Of a stretch of DNA of 64,000 nucleotides, positions 50,707 through 59,366 are shown piece after piece; position 1 is the first letter of the stretch; each line of letters begins with the position of its first letter. Below the pieces are notes generated by a model, which was given only the letters and a program-made list of their open reading frames with translations, made no database searches and was not told the origin of the DNA. Source of the DNA: CAWEPK01 sp049521495 (GTDB lineage Bacteria; Desulfobacterota; Syntrophorhabdia; Syntrophorhabdales; WCHB1-27); contig JBEKOT010000001.1 of the NCBI GenBank assembly GCA_049521495.1, forward strand, positions 1 through 64,000. The letters are read 5' to 3'. The position numbers and the translations under genes are program-made.

Positions 50707-52073
50707 GCCTCGATAGTTTTGTAGAACTCATCTTCAACGTGTACGAGGCCCATACGGTAGCCTTGTTCACCAAGGAAGGGGACCACCTCTCGTGTCTCTC
50801 CGCCGTCACCTTTGCAAAAAGCTTCGACAAAGAGCGACTTCTGCCCCTCGATGAAACGCTGGCAGGATGGGCTGTAAAGCACAGGGAGCCGCTCATCATC
50901 GGGAACTTCGACAAGGACGAGGAGACCCTCGGCTATTATCGCAAGAGAGAAGAGATCAAATCGTTCATGGCCTACCCGCTGGAGGCGCCCGGCGTCGTTG
51001 TTGTAGACAGCAAGGGGAAATGGGTCTTCACGGAGAAGGATAAAAAGATCCTGGCCCATTTCGCGGCTGTACTGACAAAAGAGGTCGAAGGTGAGAAACG
51101 TCTCAGCCAGATGGAAGAAGAGCGCGAAGAAGTGGCGCTTTTGAGGAGGCAGCTCAATTTCTTGCGGCAACCGAGACCGGATGACGCCCTGATCAAGGAC
51201 GTCGTGAGAGAGGCCCTTTCCGTTTCCGCCGGCGATCTGGCGCTGGTGTGCGTCGAGAGGAGAGACAGTCTTGCCATCATCTGTGCCGTCGGGACCGGGG
51301 CGAGCGAGCTTCTCGGGGCCGAGTGCCCGTTGAAGACGACGATCGCCTCCACCGTTCTCGAAAGCGGGAGGGAGTTTCTGCTCCCCTATGATAGCGGGTA
51401 TCTCAGGGAAAAACCGCTTCTCTTCCCGAATGACGGCATTAAGGCGCGTCAGTACTTCGGTTTTCCCCTTACGATGCACGAGAAGCCTTTCGGATTCGTC
51501 GGATTTGCTTCCCTGTCAGGCCGGCGGCTGCGAGAGGGTGCCATCACAGCCCTTGGCGACGCTGCCGTGCTCATGTCGCTGTTCTTGAGCCGTTCGCGGC
51601 TGGCCGGGGAAATGGAGACCCAGGCAAACAGCGATCCGGCGACGGGTCTCCCGAGATTCGCCCTTTTTTTTAACGTTCTGGAACGGTTGGCGAAGGAAAA
51701 GCGGCGTTTTTCATTGGTCTCCATAGATTTTCCGGGTTTTCGCGCTTGCAACAGGACCTTCGGGACGGGTTACGGTGATGAGCTCTTGAAGAGGATGTGC
51801 CAGGGCATCGGGTGTTGCGTCGGAAAGAGCGCGGTGATAACGAGAAGCGGCGGCGCCCATTTCTATGCTGCTGCGGCAGGCTCGGACGGACCGGAAGAAG
51901 GACAGAACATCCTCAACGTCCTCAGATTTACGATCCTGAACGCTCTCTCGGACATGGCAGAGGGCGTTAAGAAGGACATCGAAGTGGGGACCGCCTATTT
52001 CCCGAGGGACAGCGCAGATTTATGGGAGCTATTAGATATTGCTGAGGAGAGAGCCAGAAAGAAAGGCACATGA
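50703..52073 (+). CDS. GAF-GAF protein with degenerate GGDEF domain
   Basis: A 456-residue protein. Two GAF-like domains (about 1-135 with TLAGWAVKHREPLIIGNFD, and 170-300 with QYFGFPLTMHEKPFGFVGFAS) are joined by a coiled coil (about 125-160). The last 150 residues have the GGDEF fold: NSDPATGLPRFALFFNVLERL, LVSIDFPGFRACN, then RSGGAHFY where an active enzyme has GGDEF. The Asp-Glu is missing, so it is not a cyclase and may bind GTP or c-di-GMP or act as a scaffold. ATG 50703 overlaps the TtuA-like stop; mreB follows after 165 bases. Confidence 0.78.
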   Translation: MSLDSFVELIFNVYEAHTVALFTKEGDHLSCLSAVTFAKSFDKERLLPLDETLAGWAVKHREPLIIGNFDKDEETLGYYRKREEIKSFMAYPLEAPGVVVVDSKGKWVFTEKDKKILAHFAAVLTKEVEGEKRLSQMEEEREEVALLRRQLNFLRQPRPDDALIKDVVREALSVSAGDLALVCVERRDSLAIICAVGTGASELLGAECPLKTTIASTVLESGREFLLPYDSGYLREKPLLFPNDGIKARQYFGFPLTMHEKPFGFVGFASLSGRRLREGAITALGDAAVLMSLFLSRSRLAGEMETQANSDPATGLPRFALFFNVLERLAKEKRRFSLVSIDFPGFRACNRTFGTGYGDELLKRMCQGIGCCVGKSAVITRSGGAHFYAAAAGSDGPEEGQNILNVLRFTILNALSDMAEGVKKDIEVGTAYFPRDSADLWELLDIAEERARKKGT

Positions 52074-52238
52074 CCGTGAGTTGCGAAGGGAGGACGACCC
52101 GCAAGCGGGTACCCCGGCGGCTTTGCCGACGGAGGGGCGCCGGGCACGCCCGTCAAAAAAGACTTGGGTCGCCCGGCAATTGCCGTTGCGGATGTAAAGG
52201 CCAGGGGTAGAAGATACATTCTGAAAGGGGGTTTCCGG
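52074..52238 (+). other. Structured leader region upstream of mreB
   Basis: No gene. Several perfect short hairpins are packed together: acccgc aa gcgggt (52097-52110), cggc...gccg around 52114-52128, and cgggc ac gcccg (near 52140-52151). A cggcaattgc motif lies at 52177-52186. The RBS for mreB is gaaaggggg (52223-52231). I do not recognise a known riboswitch. Confidence 0.4.
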
Positions 52239-53276
52239 ATGAATTTGTTTAGAAGACTCGGTGCATTTTTTTCGGGATTGACGACTCACTTCGCCATGGA
52301 CCTCGGCACTGCGAACACTCTCATCTACATGAAGGGCTCGGGTATAGTGCTGGATGAGCCATCCGTTGTCGCGATCGAGCGGAATACCGGGAAGATCATT
52401 GCCGTCGGCAGGGAAGCCAAGGAGTTTATCGGAAAGACGCCCCAGCAGATGGCGGCCATACGTCCCATGAAGGACGGGGTCATCGCCGATTTCGACGTGA
52501 CGAAGGCGATGATCAAGTACTTCCTTACGGTCGTGAGGGAGACAAACCGCGTGTCAAGACCGAAAATGGTCGTTTGCGTGCCTTCGGGCATTACCCAGGT
52601 GGAAAAGAAGGCGGTCTTCGACGCCTGCCTGCAAGTCGGCATCCGCAACGTCCATCTGATCGAGGAGCCCATGGCAGCGGCGATAGGGGCGGATCTGCCC
52701 ATAGAATTGCCCAGGGGCAACATGGTCATCGACATAGGGGGCGGGACGACGGAGGTGGCGATCATAAGCCTATCGGCTAACGCGTACAGCGAGTCCCTCA
52801 GGGTGGCCGGTGACGAGCTCGATGACGCGATAGTCCGCTACTTGCAAAAAAAATACCAGGTGGCAATAGGGCTCAACGCGGCTGAAAGGATCAAGATGCA
52901 AATAGGCTCGGCCCACGCGTCGGTCGACGCCGGCTCCGTCTCGATCATAGGGAAGGACATGTTGAACGGCATACCGAAAAACCTGACCATCAGTAGCGCC
53001 GATGTAAGAGAGGCCATAGAGGAGCCGGTGGCTGCGATCGTAGACGCCGTGAGCAGGGCCCTCGAGAAACTGCCGCCCGAACTGATCTCCGATTTGCAGG
53101 AGTCAGGCGTAACCCTTACCGGTGGGGGGGCGCTTCTCAAGGGGCTCGACAGGAGGATCGCGGAGAAGACCAGTCTGAAAGTCAACGTGACGGAGAACCC
53201 GCTTACCTGCGTGGTTATGGGGAGCGGAAAGGCCCTCGAGCAAATGGACCGGTACGGCAGGGTCTTTATCAGCTAA
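52239..53276 (+). CDS. mreB: Rod-shape actin homologue MreB
   Basis: A 345-residue protein of normal length. FAMDLGTANTLIYMKG is phosphate loop 1, VIDIGGGTTEVAIISL phosphate loop 2, LTGGGALLKGLDRRIAE the adenosine motif, and VCVPSGITQVEKKAVFDA is family-typical. The N-terminal FRRLGAFFSG is the membrane-binding amphipathic helix. It organises elongation-phase peptidoglycan synthesis, implying a rod-shaped cell. mreC and mreD do not follow; the convergent pckG gene ends 16 bases away. Confidence 0.96.
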   Translation: MNLFRRLGAFFSGLTTHFAMDLGTANTLIYMKGSGIVLDEPSVVAIERNTGKIIAVGREAKEFIGKTPQQMAAIRPMKDGVIADFDVTKAMIKYFLTVVRETNRVSRPKMVVCVPSGITQVEKKAVFDACLQVGIRNVHLIEEPMAAAIGADLPIELPRGNMVIDIGGGTTEVAIISLSANAYSESLRVAGDELDDAIVRYLQKKYQVAIGLNAAERIKMQIGSAHASVDAGSVSIIGKDMLNGIPKNLTISSADVREAIEEPVAAIVDAVSRALEKLPPELISDLQESGVTLTGGGALLKGLDRRIAEKTSLKVNVTENPLTCVVMGSGKALEQMDRYGRVFIS

Positions 53277-53291
53277 GACTGTCCCTACCTG

Positions 53292-55061
53292 CTACGGAAG
53301 GCTTGCCTTAAGCTCCGCAAGCCGCCTTCTGAGCGCCGCCGGCAACCTTTCGCCGAACTGGTCATAGAAGGCCTCGATCTCGGCGACCTCCTGCCCCCAC
53401 TCGGTACTGTCGACCTCGAAGAGCTTTTCCATCGTTTCTTGACTAATATCGAGTCCCTTAAGGTCGAGGTCGCTAAGGTTCGGCATGAGACCCACAGGGG
53501 TTTTCCTCGCGGGAGCCCTGCCCTTTATCCTGTCGACCATCCACTTGATGACCCGCGAGTTATCCCTGAAGCCGGGCCACATGAAGTTTCCCCGGCTGTC
53601 TTTCTTGAACCAGTTGACGAAGAACATCTTCGGAGGTTCCGCCAGGCTCGCGCCTATCCTCAGGTAGTGGGCAAAATAGTCTGCCATATTGTAGCCGCAG
53701 AAAGGAAGCATCGCCATGGGGTCCCTTCTTACGACCCCCGCCTTGCCTGCGGCGGCGGCCGTCGTCTCCGATCCGTTGGCGGAGGCCCTGAACACACCGT
53801 GCTCCCAGTCAAAAGCCTCGGCCACGAGGGGTATGGTGGTCGAGCGCCTGCCGCCGAATATGATGCCCGATATGGGTACGCCTTTAGGATTATCGACCTC
53901 GGGCGAGAGGGTGGGGCAATTATAGATAGAAACGGTGAAGCGTGAATTGGGATGGGCTGCGGGAAGGCCGGCTGTCTTGTCGTATGGCTTGCCCTGCCAG
54001 TCGAGGAGCCGATCGGGTGCATCCTCCGTCAGGCCCTCCCACCACGGTGTATTCGTATCCGTTTCGAGGGCCGTGTTCGTGAAGAGGGTTGGGTAGAATC
54101 TGTCCTCCTTGAGGGTCTTCATCATGTTCGGGTTCGTCTTGTCGGAGGTGCCGGGCGCCACGCCAAAGAAACCGGCCTCCGGGTTTATGGCGTAAAGCTT
54201 TCCGTCAGGCCCCTTGTTTATCCAGGCGATGTCGTCGCCGAGTGTCCATACGTTGTATCCGTCGAAAACGGGATCGAGCATGGCGAGGTTCGTCTTACCG
54301 CAAGCCGACGGAAAGGCGCCGAGGAGGTAAGTGATGTCTCCATCCGGATCCTGGACGCCCATGATAATCATGTGCTCCGCGAGCCAGCCCTGGTTGAAGC
54401 CTAAGTAAGAGGCAATTCTGAGAGAGATGCACTTCTTTCCTAGGAGCGCATTTCCCCCGTAACCGGAACCGATGCTCATGATCAGGTCGTCCTGAGGAAA
54501 ATGCATAATGAAGCGCTTCTGGGGATCGAGCTCGCCGAGCGAATGAAGGCCCTTCACAAACCTGCCCTTGGATTCGATGATATCGAGCACATTTCTACCG
54601 ACTCTCGTCATGATATGCATGCTGACGGCCACGTAGACCGAGTCGGTGATCTGCACGCACGCCCTCGCATAGGGGGATTCAGGGTGGCCCATCATGTAAG
54701 GTATCACATAGAGAGTCCTGCCCCGCATGCACCCGTCGAAGAGGGGGTGAACCATGTTGCGCGCGTCCGCCGGTTCCATCCAGTTGTTGTTAGGCCCTGC
54801 ATCCTCTTTCTTCGGCAGGCAAACGTATGTGAGATGTTCCGTTCTGGCAACGTCAGTGGGGTGGCTTCTGTGCAGGTAAGAGCCCGGGAAGACGGATCCG
54901 TCGAGGGGCTGGAAGGTCGGGTGGCCCGCTATCTTCTCTTCCCTCACGCCAATATCGATGAGTCTCCTCATCTCTTCTTCCGTCCCTTCCATCCAGTAAA
55001 CCCTGTCGGGCTTCGTCAGTTTTGCTTGTTCCTCCACCCATTTTTCGACGACGCCGTGCAT
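53292..55061 (-). CDS. pckG: Phosphoenolpyruvate carboxykinase (GTP)
   Basis: A 589-residue protein of normal length. LLGAFPSACGKTNLAML holds the P-loop and hyper-reactive Cys of GTP-dependent PEPCK; YGGNALLGKKCISLRIAS, GVPISGIIFGGRRSTT and NWFKKDSRGNFMWPGF are also diagnostic. It interconverts oxaloacetate and PEP at the start of gluconeogenesis or as an anaplerotic step. AGGAGG lies five bases before the ATG. The GntR gene lies 75 bases upstream on the same strand. Confidence 0.96.
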   Translation of the reverse strand: MHGVVEKWVEEQAKLTKPDRVYWMEGTEEEMRRLIDIGVREEKIAGHPTFQPLDGSVFPGSYLHRSHPTDVARTEHLTYVCLPKKEDAGPNNNWMEPADARNMVHPLFDGCMRGRTLYVIPYMMGHPESPYARACVQITDSVYVAVSMHIMTRVGRNVLDIIESKGRFVKGLHSLGELDPQKRFIMHFPQDDLIMSIGSGYGGNALLGKKCISLRIASYLGFNQGWLAEHMIIMGVQDPDGDITYLLGAFPSACGKTNLAMLDPVFDGYNVWTLGDDIAWINKGPDGKLYAINPEAGFFGVAPGTSDKTNPNMMKTLKEDRFYPTLFTNTALETDTNTPWWEGLTEDAPDRLLDWQGKPYDKTAGLPAAHPNSRFTVSIYNCPTLSPEVDNPKGVPISGIIFGGRRSTTIPLVAEAFDWEHGVFRASANGSETTAAAAGKAGVVRRDPMAMLPFCGYNMADYFAHYLRIGASLAEPPKMFFVNWFKKDSRGNFMWPGFRDNSRVIKWMVDRIKGRAPARKTPVGLMPNLSDLDLKGLDISQETMEKLFEVDSTEWGQEVAEIEAFYDQFGERLPAALRRRLAELKASLP

Positions 55062-55136
55062 GCGGCCTCCTTTGCGCGATTTTCGCGATGTCTATCTTTC
55101 AGGGATCCCCCGAAATAACAAGGGTCCCCGCAGCTC

Positions 55137-55832
55137 CTATATCCTGGGCTCCTGGCCTTGTCTTATCTTTCTCTTGATGAGGTTCTTGCCTCTCGTCATA
55201 TGCTTCATCACGAGCTTTTCGACCTGCCTTGCATTTTTCGCCTTTACCGACGCAAGCATATCCTTGTGGTCCTGGACGGCAGCCGGTGCCTTTCTGCCGT
55301 AGCGCAGCAGTATTACCCGGTACCGGTACATGTAATCTCTCAGGTCGTTGAGCAAGGCGTATAACCGGTTGTTCTTAGCGGCCTCGTAGAGCTTGTCGTG
55401 AAATTCACCGTCAAGCCTGATGAATTCGTCGACGTCCGTGCTCTTCAGGCACGCTTCCTGGGCCGTGATGATATCTTCGAGGGCTTTCAGCTCGTCGCTC
55501 TCGATCCTTTGCGTTGCCAGGTAGCCGGCGTACCCTTCCAGGACAGCCCTCAAGCCGAATACCTCTTCGACTTCCTCCTCGGTAACTCCTTTTACAGCGA
55601 ACCCTCCCCTGGGGAGTCTCTGTATAAGCCCTTCCTTTTCAAGCTTCTGTATCGCTTCCCGGACCGGGGTCCGGCTCGTCTTCATATCTTCAGCCAGCCT
55701 TTCCTCGATGAGCCTTTTTCCCGGCTCGAATTCTCCGCCGATAATGGCATTCTTAATCCCGCCGTAAACCTGCTCTCTCAAAAGCTTTTTCTTTTTTCTC
55801 TTGCGGTCTTCCCCGCTACCCCGAATCTTCAT
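55137..55832 (-). CDS. GntR-family regulator, FCD subfamily
   Basis: A 231-residue regulator. The N-terminal winged HTH has GGIKNAIIGGEFEPGKRLIEERLAE and TSRTPVREAIQKLEKEGLIQ; the C-terminal FCD helical domain has VFGLRAVLEGYAG, DGEFHDKLYEAAKN and HKDMLASVKAKN, with the Asp and His residues that bind metal and carboxylate ligands. Members usually sense organic acids. Its neighbour pckG suggests control of a carboxylate pathway. ATG 55832 has aaggagg six bases upstream, better than the adjacent GTG. It starts with a lysine-rich RKRKKKK stretch. Confidence 0.88.
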   Translation of the reverse strand: MKIRGSGEDRKRKKKKLLREQVYGGIKNAIIGGEFEPGKRLIEERLAEDMKTSRTPVREAIQKLEKEGLIQRLPRGGFAVKGVTEEEVEEVFGLRAVLEGYAGYLATQRIESDELKALEDIITAQEACLKSTDVDEFIRLDGEFHDKLYEAAKNNRLYALLNDLRDYMYRYRVILLRYGRKAPAAVQDHKDMLASVKAKNARQVEKLVMKHMTRGKNLIKRKIRQGQEPRI

Positions 55833-55951
55833 CACTATCCTCCTTCGTATCTTCCGGATAACCCTCTATATCAAAGGCCTCATAGTTTAGCACAAAAGAT
55901 CACATCATTGTATGCAGTTTTTTACGTAATAATATACACTCCCGATGGGCG

Positions 55952-57592
55952 CTAATTTCCGGGGGCCTTGGGCCAGGCTAAAGCGGTCCTGGCCCACCCG
56001 GAGATTTTTGCGAGCAGCCTTCTCGTCTCCGGCACGCGCAAAAGAGTTGTCATGGCGAAGTATACGATGCCGTACAGTCCAAGACATCCTGCAGCGAGAG
56101 TGATCGGACTGTGCGAATGCATCGTCAGCTTTAGCCCCCAGCCGGCTGCTGCTGCGGCTGCCGCGGCGGTCCATAGCTTGGCCGCGAAGGAGATGGAGAG
56201 GCCCGTCCTGCCGATGCGGGTTTCGAGCGTATTTCGTAGCAGCGCCAACTCCAGCCATCCGGCTATTCCACCCGACGCGGTAAGTCCCACTACGCCCCAT
56301 CGCGGGCTAAGGCCCAGGAACTGCGGCAGGTGCAGGGCCGATACGTATCCCAGCCCGGCAGAGAGGAGGACCCGCAACATGGCAAAACGAAGGGGAGTGC
56401 GTGTATCTCGTAGCGCATAATAGGCGGACGCATAGAGCCTGCCCGACGTGGTGGCCAACAGGCCCACAGCGTATCCGCCCAGGATAGCCCACACATAGAC
56501 GGAGTCTTGCCGCCCGAACCTGCCCGTCTGGTAAATTGCCCCGGCAATGATATCCCCCAGGGCGAGAAAGCCCATAGCGGAAGGAACGACAAAAAAGGCT
56601 ATCTGACGAAGGGCTGAGTTAAGACGGTCCCTCAAGTAGGCGCCCACCTCATTGGACTCCCCCAGGGCACTCGAAAAGGCGGGCAGCTCTGCGGCAGACA
56701 CGGACATACCGAAAAGGCTCACCGGCAATATATACAAGGTCTGGGCATAGACAAGCGAGGCCAGAGCGCCTGTTGGGAGGAAACTTGCAAAGAGCGTATC
56801 GACGTAGGCGCTGATCTGCACCACGCCGCGGCTGAGGAGCATCGGCATGAAGTTGCGGACCACCGCTCGGACGTTTTTGTTCGCAAGGCCGAGCAATACC
56901 CGGAATCGACGGATGAGACGGAAAACCAGCGGAAACTGCACACCCATCTGGAGAGCGCTGCCGGCAACAGACCCCCATGCCAGGGCCTTTGTGAGTGAGA
57001 CCGGCTCCAGGCGGCCCCCGAATGCGACCAGCGAGACGATCATCATCAGGTTCCAGGCTACAGGAGCGGAGTAGGAAAGGAAGAATCGCCGATGACTGTT
57101 GAGAACCCCAAGGCACCAGGCCGAAATCGCCAGCAGCCCTGCGCCGGGGAAGAGAATGCGCACGAGACTGACCGTGGCCTGGAGCTTGGCGCCCCTGAAC
57201 CCAGGTGCAATTAAGTCCGTCAAGACCGGCGCGGCCAGTACACCGATGAGAACCAGGCACGACATGGTGAGGGCAAGGAGACAGAAGACCGCACAGGCGA
57301 CGTCGTCAGCCTCGTCTTCCGCTTTACGGGCAAGGAGATTGGCATAGGCAGGGATAAAGGAAGCGGACAACGCCCCTTCGCCGAAGAGATTCTGGAGGAG
57401 ATTTGGGATCCGGAAGGCCGCCCGGAAAACGTCGGCCGCGTCGGAGCTTCCGAAGTAGTATGCAAAAACGCGATCCCTCAACAAACCGGCGATGCGGCTG
57501 AGCAAGATGCCCGATGCCACCAGCGCTGCGTGGTGATTTGCCTCCTTCCGCTCGCCCTTCGAAGGCCGGGCCTTGCTGCCGAGGACCGTCAC
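55952..57592 (-). CDS. murJ: Lipid II flippase MurJ
   Basis: A 546-residue MOP-family protein with about 14 helices. SRIAGLLRDRVFAYYFGSSDAAD and NLLQNLFGEGALSASFIPAY in the first two helices are diagnostic, with the essential charged residues lining the cavity. It flips lipid II to the periplasm for peptidoglycan synthesis. It is separated from the upstream divergent HMA2 gene by 165 bases. No clear intrinsic terminator follows. Confidence 0.93.
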   Translation of the reverse strand: MTVLGSKARPSKGERKEANHHAALVASGILLSRIAGLLRDRVFAYYFGSSDAADVFRAAFRIPNLLQNLFGEGALSASFIPAYANLLARKAEDEADDVACAVFCLLALTMSCLVLIGVLAAPVLTDLIAPGFRGAKLQATVSLVRILFPGAGLLAISAWCLGVLNSHRRFFLSYSAPVAWNLMMIVSLVAFGGRLEPVSLTKALAWGSVAGSALQMGVQFPLVFRLIRRFRVLLGLANKNVRAVVRNFMPMLLSRGVVQISAYVDTLFASFLPTGALASLVYAQTLYILPVSLFGMSVSAAELPAFSSALGESNEVGAYLRDRLNSALRQIAFFVVPSAMGFLALGDIIAGAIYQTGRFGRQDSVYVWAILGGYAVGLLATTSGRLYASAYYALRDTRTPLRFAMLRVLLSAGLGYVSALHLPQFLGLSPRWGVVGLTASGGIAGWLELALLRNTLETRIGRTGLSISFAAKLWTAAAAAAAAGWGLKLTMHSHSPITLAAGCLGLYGIVYFAMTTLLRVPETRRLLAKISGWARTALAWPKAPGN

Positions 57593-57687
57593 CGGCCGCT
57601 CACCTTTCCCCGGCAGATTGTATCTTCACCGGGCAGTACCGATCCACCATCGTCGGAGTCTACACCTTTTGCTCGCGGCCTGTCAAT

Positions 57688-57718
57688 TTGTGCACTTCCT
57701 CACTCTTCGAGCTATAAT
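57688..57718 (+). promoter_or_regulatory. Candidate promoter for the HMA2 gene
   Basis: A perfect TATAAT (57713-57718) lies 39 bases before the start at 57758. The best -35 candidate, TTGTGC (57688-57693), is weak and 19 bases away, so an activator may be needed. Confidence 0.45.
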
Positions 57719-57757
57719 AAAGATGACGTTCAATCTAAGAGTCGAGGAGGAGTCTAT

Positions 57758-58078
57758 ATGGACTATTACATGGCCGATACTCCGGGGCGATTAAGGATCG
57801 AGAGCCGGGCCCTCAAGTCCGGCAGTCCCGATTTTGAGAAATTCAGCGATTTCATCGCCCGTATCCCTGGCGTCTCCTCGGTCAAGGTCAGACAGGAGAT
57901 CGGCAGCGCCACGATCCTCTATGACCCAGAAAAGCTCGATCATACAAAGCTCATCGAAGCCCTCGACAAAAGCGGCTATTTCGACCATTCAAAGGCAAAG
58001 ACGCCGGATGACTACCTTGACGAAGGGATCGAGAAAGCGGAAAAAATCGTGGCGGACGTGATCGAGAGCGAGCTTTAG
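57758..58078 (+). CDS. Single-domain HMA2-like protein
   Basis: A 106-residue protein. DTPGRLRIESRALKSG, IPGVSSVKVRQEIGSATILYD and LIEALDKSGYF give the beta-alpha-beta-beta-alpha-beta ferredoxin-like fold of the HMA2 family (heavy-metal-associated-like, no CxxC). A short acidic amphipathic helix follows. The P-type ATPase at 60557-63574 begins with the same domain type (HAAVRGRVRLKVEGLYGS), so the two probably interact or share a ligand. Ggagg (57746-57750) is well placed for ATG 57758. Confidence 0.75.
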   Translation: MDYYMADTPGRLRIESRALKSGSPDFEKFSDFIARIPGVSSVKVRQEIGSATILYDPEKLDHTKLIEALDKSGYFDHSKAKTPDDYLDEGIEKAEKIVADVIESEL

Positions 58079-58236
58079 AGGCCCTCAATCTTTTTACAGG
58101 GGGGAATCGGGCATGGGGCCGGGACCGCACGGAGGCGGCTGATGTTCAATGCCGCCCGCAAAAATCCCATGCTTATCTCCTTTGTCACATTCTGGGGATA
58201 GACGACGGACATGTCAAGGCTGTCGCGGGTTACTTT

Positions 58237-58280
58237 GACCCTTCAAAGGCAATCACGAAGGGTCGGTAAATTTTCTTTTA
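58237..58280 (+). terminator. Intrinsic terminator of the HMA2 gene
   Basis: gacccttc (58237-58244) pairs perfectly with gaagggtc (58257-58264) across a 12-base loop; a T-rich run (attttctttt) follows from about 58269. It overlaps the end of the convergent DUF445 gene. The 160 bases between the HMA2 stop and this hairpin hold only a 19-codon frame that I do not accept. Confidence 0.6.
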
Positions 58281-59351
58281 CCCGAGACCCCTGAAGACGA
58301 AAGAGAGAAGATAGATAAGGAGACCTGCCAGCCCGCCCACAATCGTGCCGTTGATCCTTATCCACTGAAGGTCCTTGCCCACGTACAGCTCGATCCGTCT
58401 GCTCGTTGCCTCGGGGTCCCATTTTTTGACCGTCTCCGAGATGAAAAGCGCGAAAAGCTCCTTGTTCTCGTCCACGGCCTCCGATACCAATGTGCGCAAG
58501 CCCCGGTTGATCCTTTCCTTCAGGTCTTCATCCGCGAGCGCCTTTTGTCCCGCGTCCCGGATGAAGGCAGCGACCTGTTGAACGAAATCCGAATCGGGAT
58601 TCGCGAGATCCCTCATAATCTTCTCTTTGAGAATCTTCCAGACAAGAGGCGTATAAACCGGCTTATCGGCGGTGGCTTCCGCCGCCCCGCCGCCGTTCCC
58701 GTGGGTCCGGCCTCCGGCTGCTCTTTGATAGAGGGAACGGCCTTGTTTCCGAATCCCCGATAGGGCTTGACCGACGGAAGCGAGGACCCGGCGAAAAAGA
58801 GGCAGGTTCACGCTGTCGAGACCTCCCCTTCCTTCGCTATCAGGGCTACCGCCTTGGCCTCGAAGGAGGGGCGGGATATATTCGGCCGCCGCTCTCGCAA
58901 TGAAGCGGGCGTTGCCCGCATCGGAAAGCCAGGCGGTCAGAAAGCCTGCGAGGTCGACGGTCGCCATCTTTTTTTCGAGAAGATCTCTCGTGAGGAAGTT
59001 CTCCTTGATGAAACGGGCAAGGCTTTCCCCTATTCTGTCCCTGTTTCGCGGGATGACGGCTGTCCGGGGTATGGGCAGGTTAAGGGGGTGCCGGAAAAGG
59101 GCCACCACAGCGAACCAATCGGCAAGGGCTCCTATCGTCCCTGCCTCGCTGAAGGCCGCGACGAACCCGAGAAGGGGATACCGTGACTGGAGCATCCGGG
59201 AGACCCAGCAGACAACGGCCATGAGGACGAGGAGGCCCGTTGCGAAAAGCTTCATCCGCTTTAAGGATCTCTCCTGCTCCCTTCCGAATTCCGCCGTCCG
59301 GCTCATCTTGGGAATAGCATACTCTTCTTGCACTTTATGTCTACCTTTCAT
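58278..59351 (-). CDS. DUF445-family membrane protein
   Basis: A 357-residue protein of the DUF445/YjiN family. An N-terminal helix (LFATGLLVLMAVVCWVS) precedes EAGTIGALADWFAVVALFRHPL, IPRTAVIPRNRDRIGESLARFIKENFL and a helical middle; GKDLQWIRINGTIVGGLAGLLIYLL closes it with a second membrane segment. Function unknown. A Gly-rich insertion lies around residues 215-230. ATG 59351 is chosen over the adjacent TTG; ATG 59306 (MSRTAEFG) is also possible. It lies 15 bases after the MetK-like gene. Confidence 0.85.
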   Translation of the reverse strand: MKGRHKVQEEYAIPKMSRTAEFGREQERSLKRMKLFATGLLVLMAVVCWVSRMLQSRYPLLGFVAAFSEAGTIGALADWFAVVALFRHPLNLPIPRTAVIPRNRDRIGESLARFIKENFLTRDLLEKKMATVDLAGFLTAWLSDAGNARFIARAAAEYIPPLLRGQGGSPDSEGRGGLDSVNLPLFRRVLASVGQALSGIRKQGRSLYQRAAGGRTHGNGGGAAEATADKPVYTPLVWKILKEKIMRDLANPDSDFVQQVAAFIRDAGQKALADEDLKERINRGLRTLVSEAVDENKELFALFISETVKKWDPEATSRRIELYVGKDLQWIRINGTIVGGLAGLLIYLLSFVFRGLG

Positions 59352-59366
59352 CAAGTCAGTCGAGGT

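Noticed and set aside
58142..58201. 19-codon frame (MFNAARKNPM...) after the HMA2 gene
   Set aside because: No RBS of note, no recognisable family, and too short to separate from chance.
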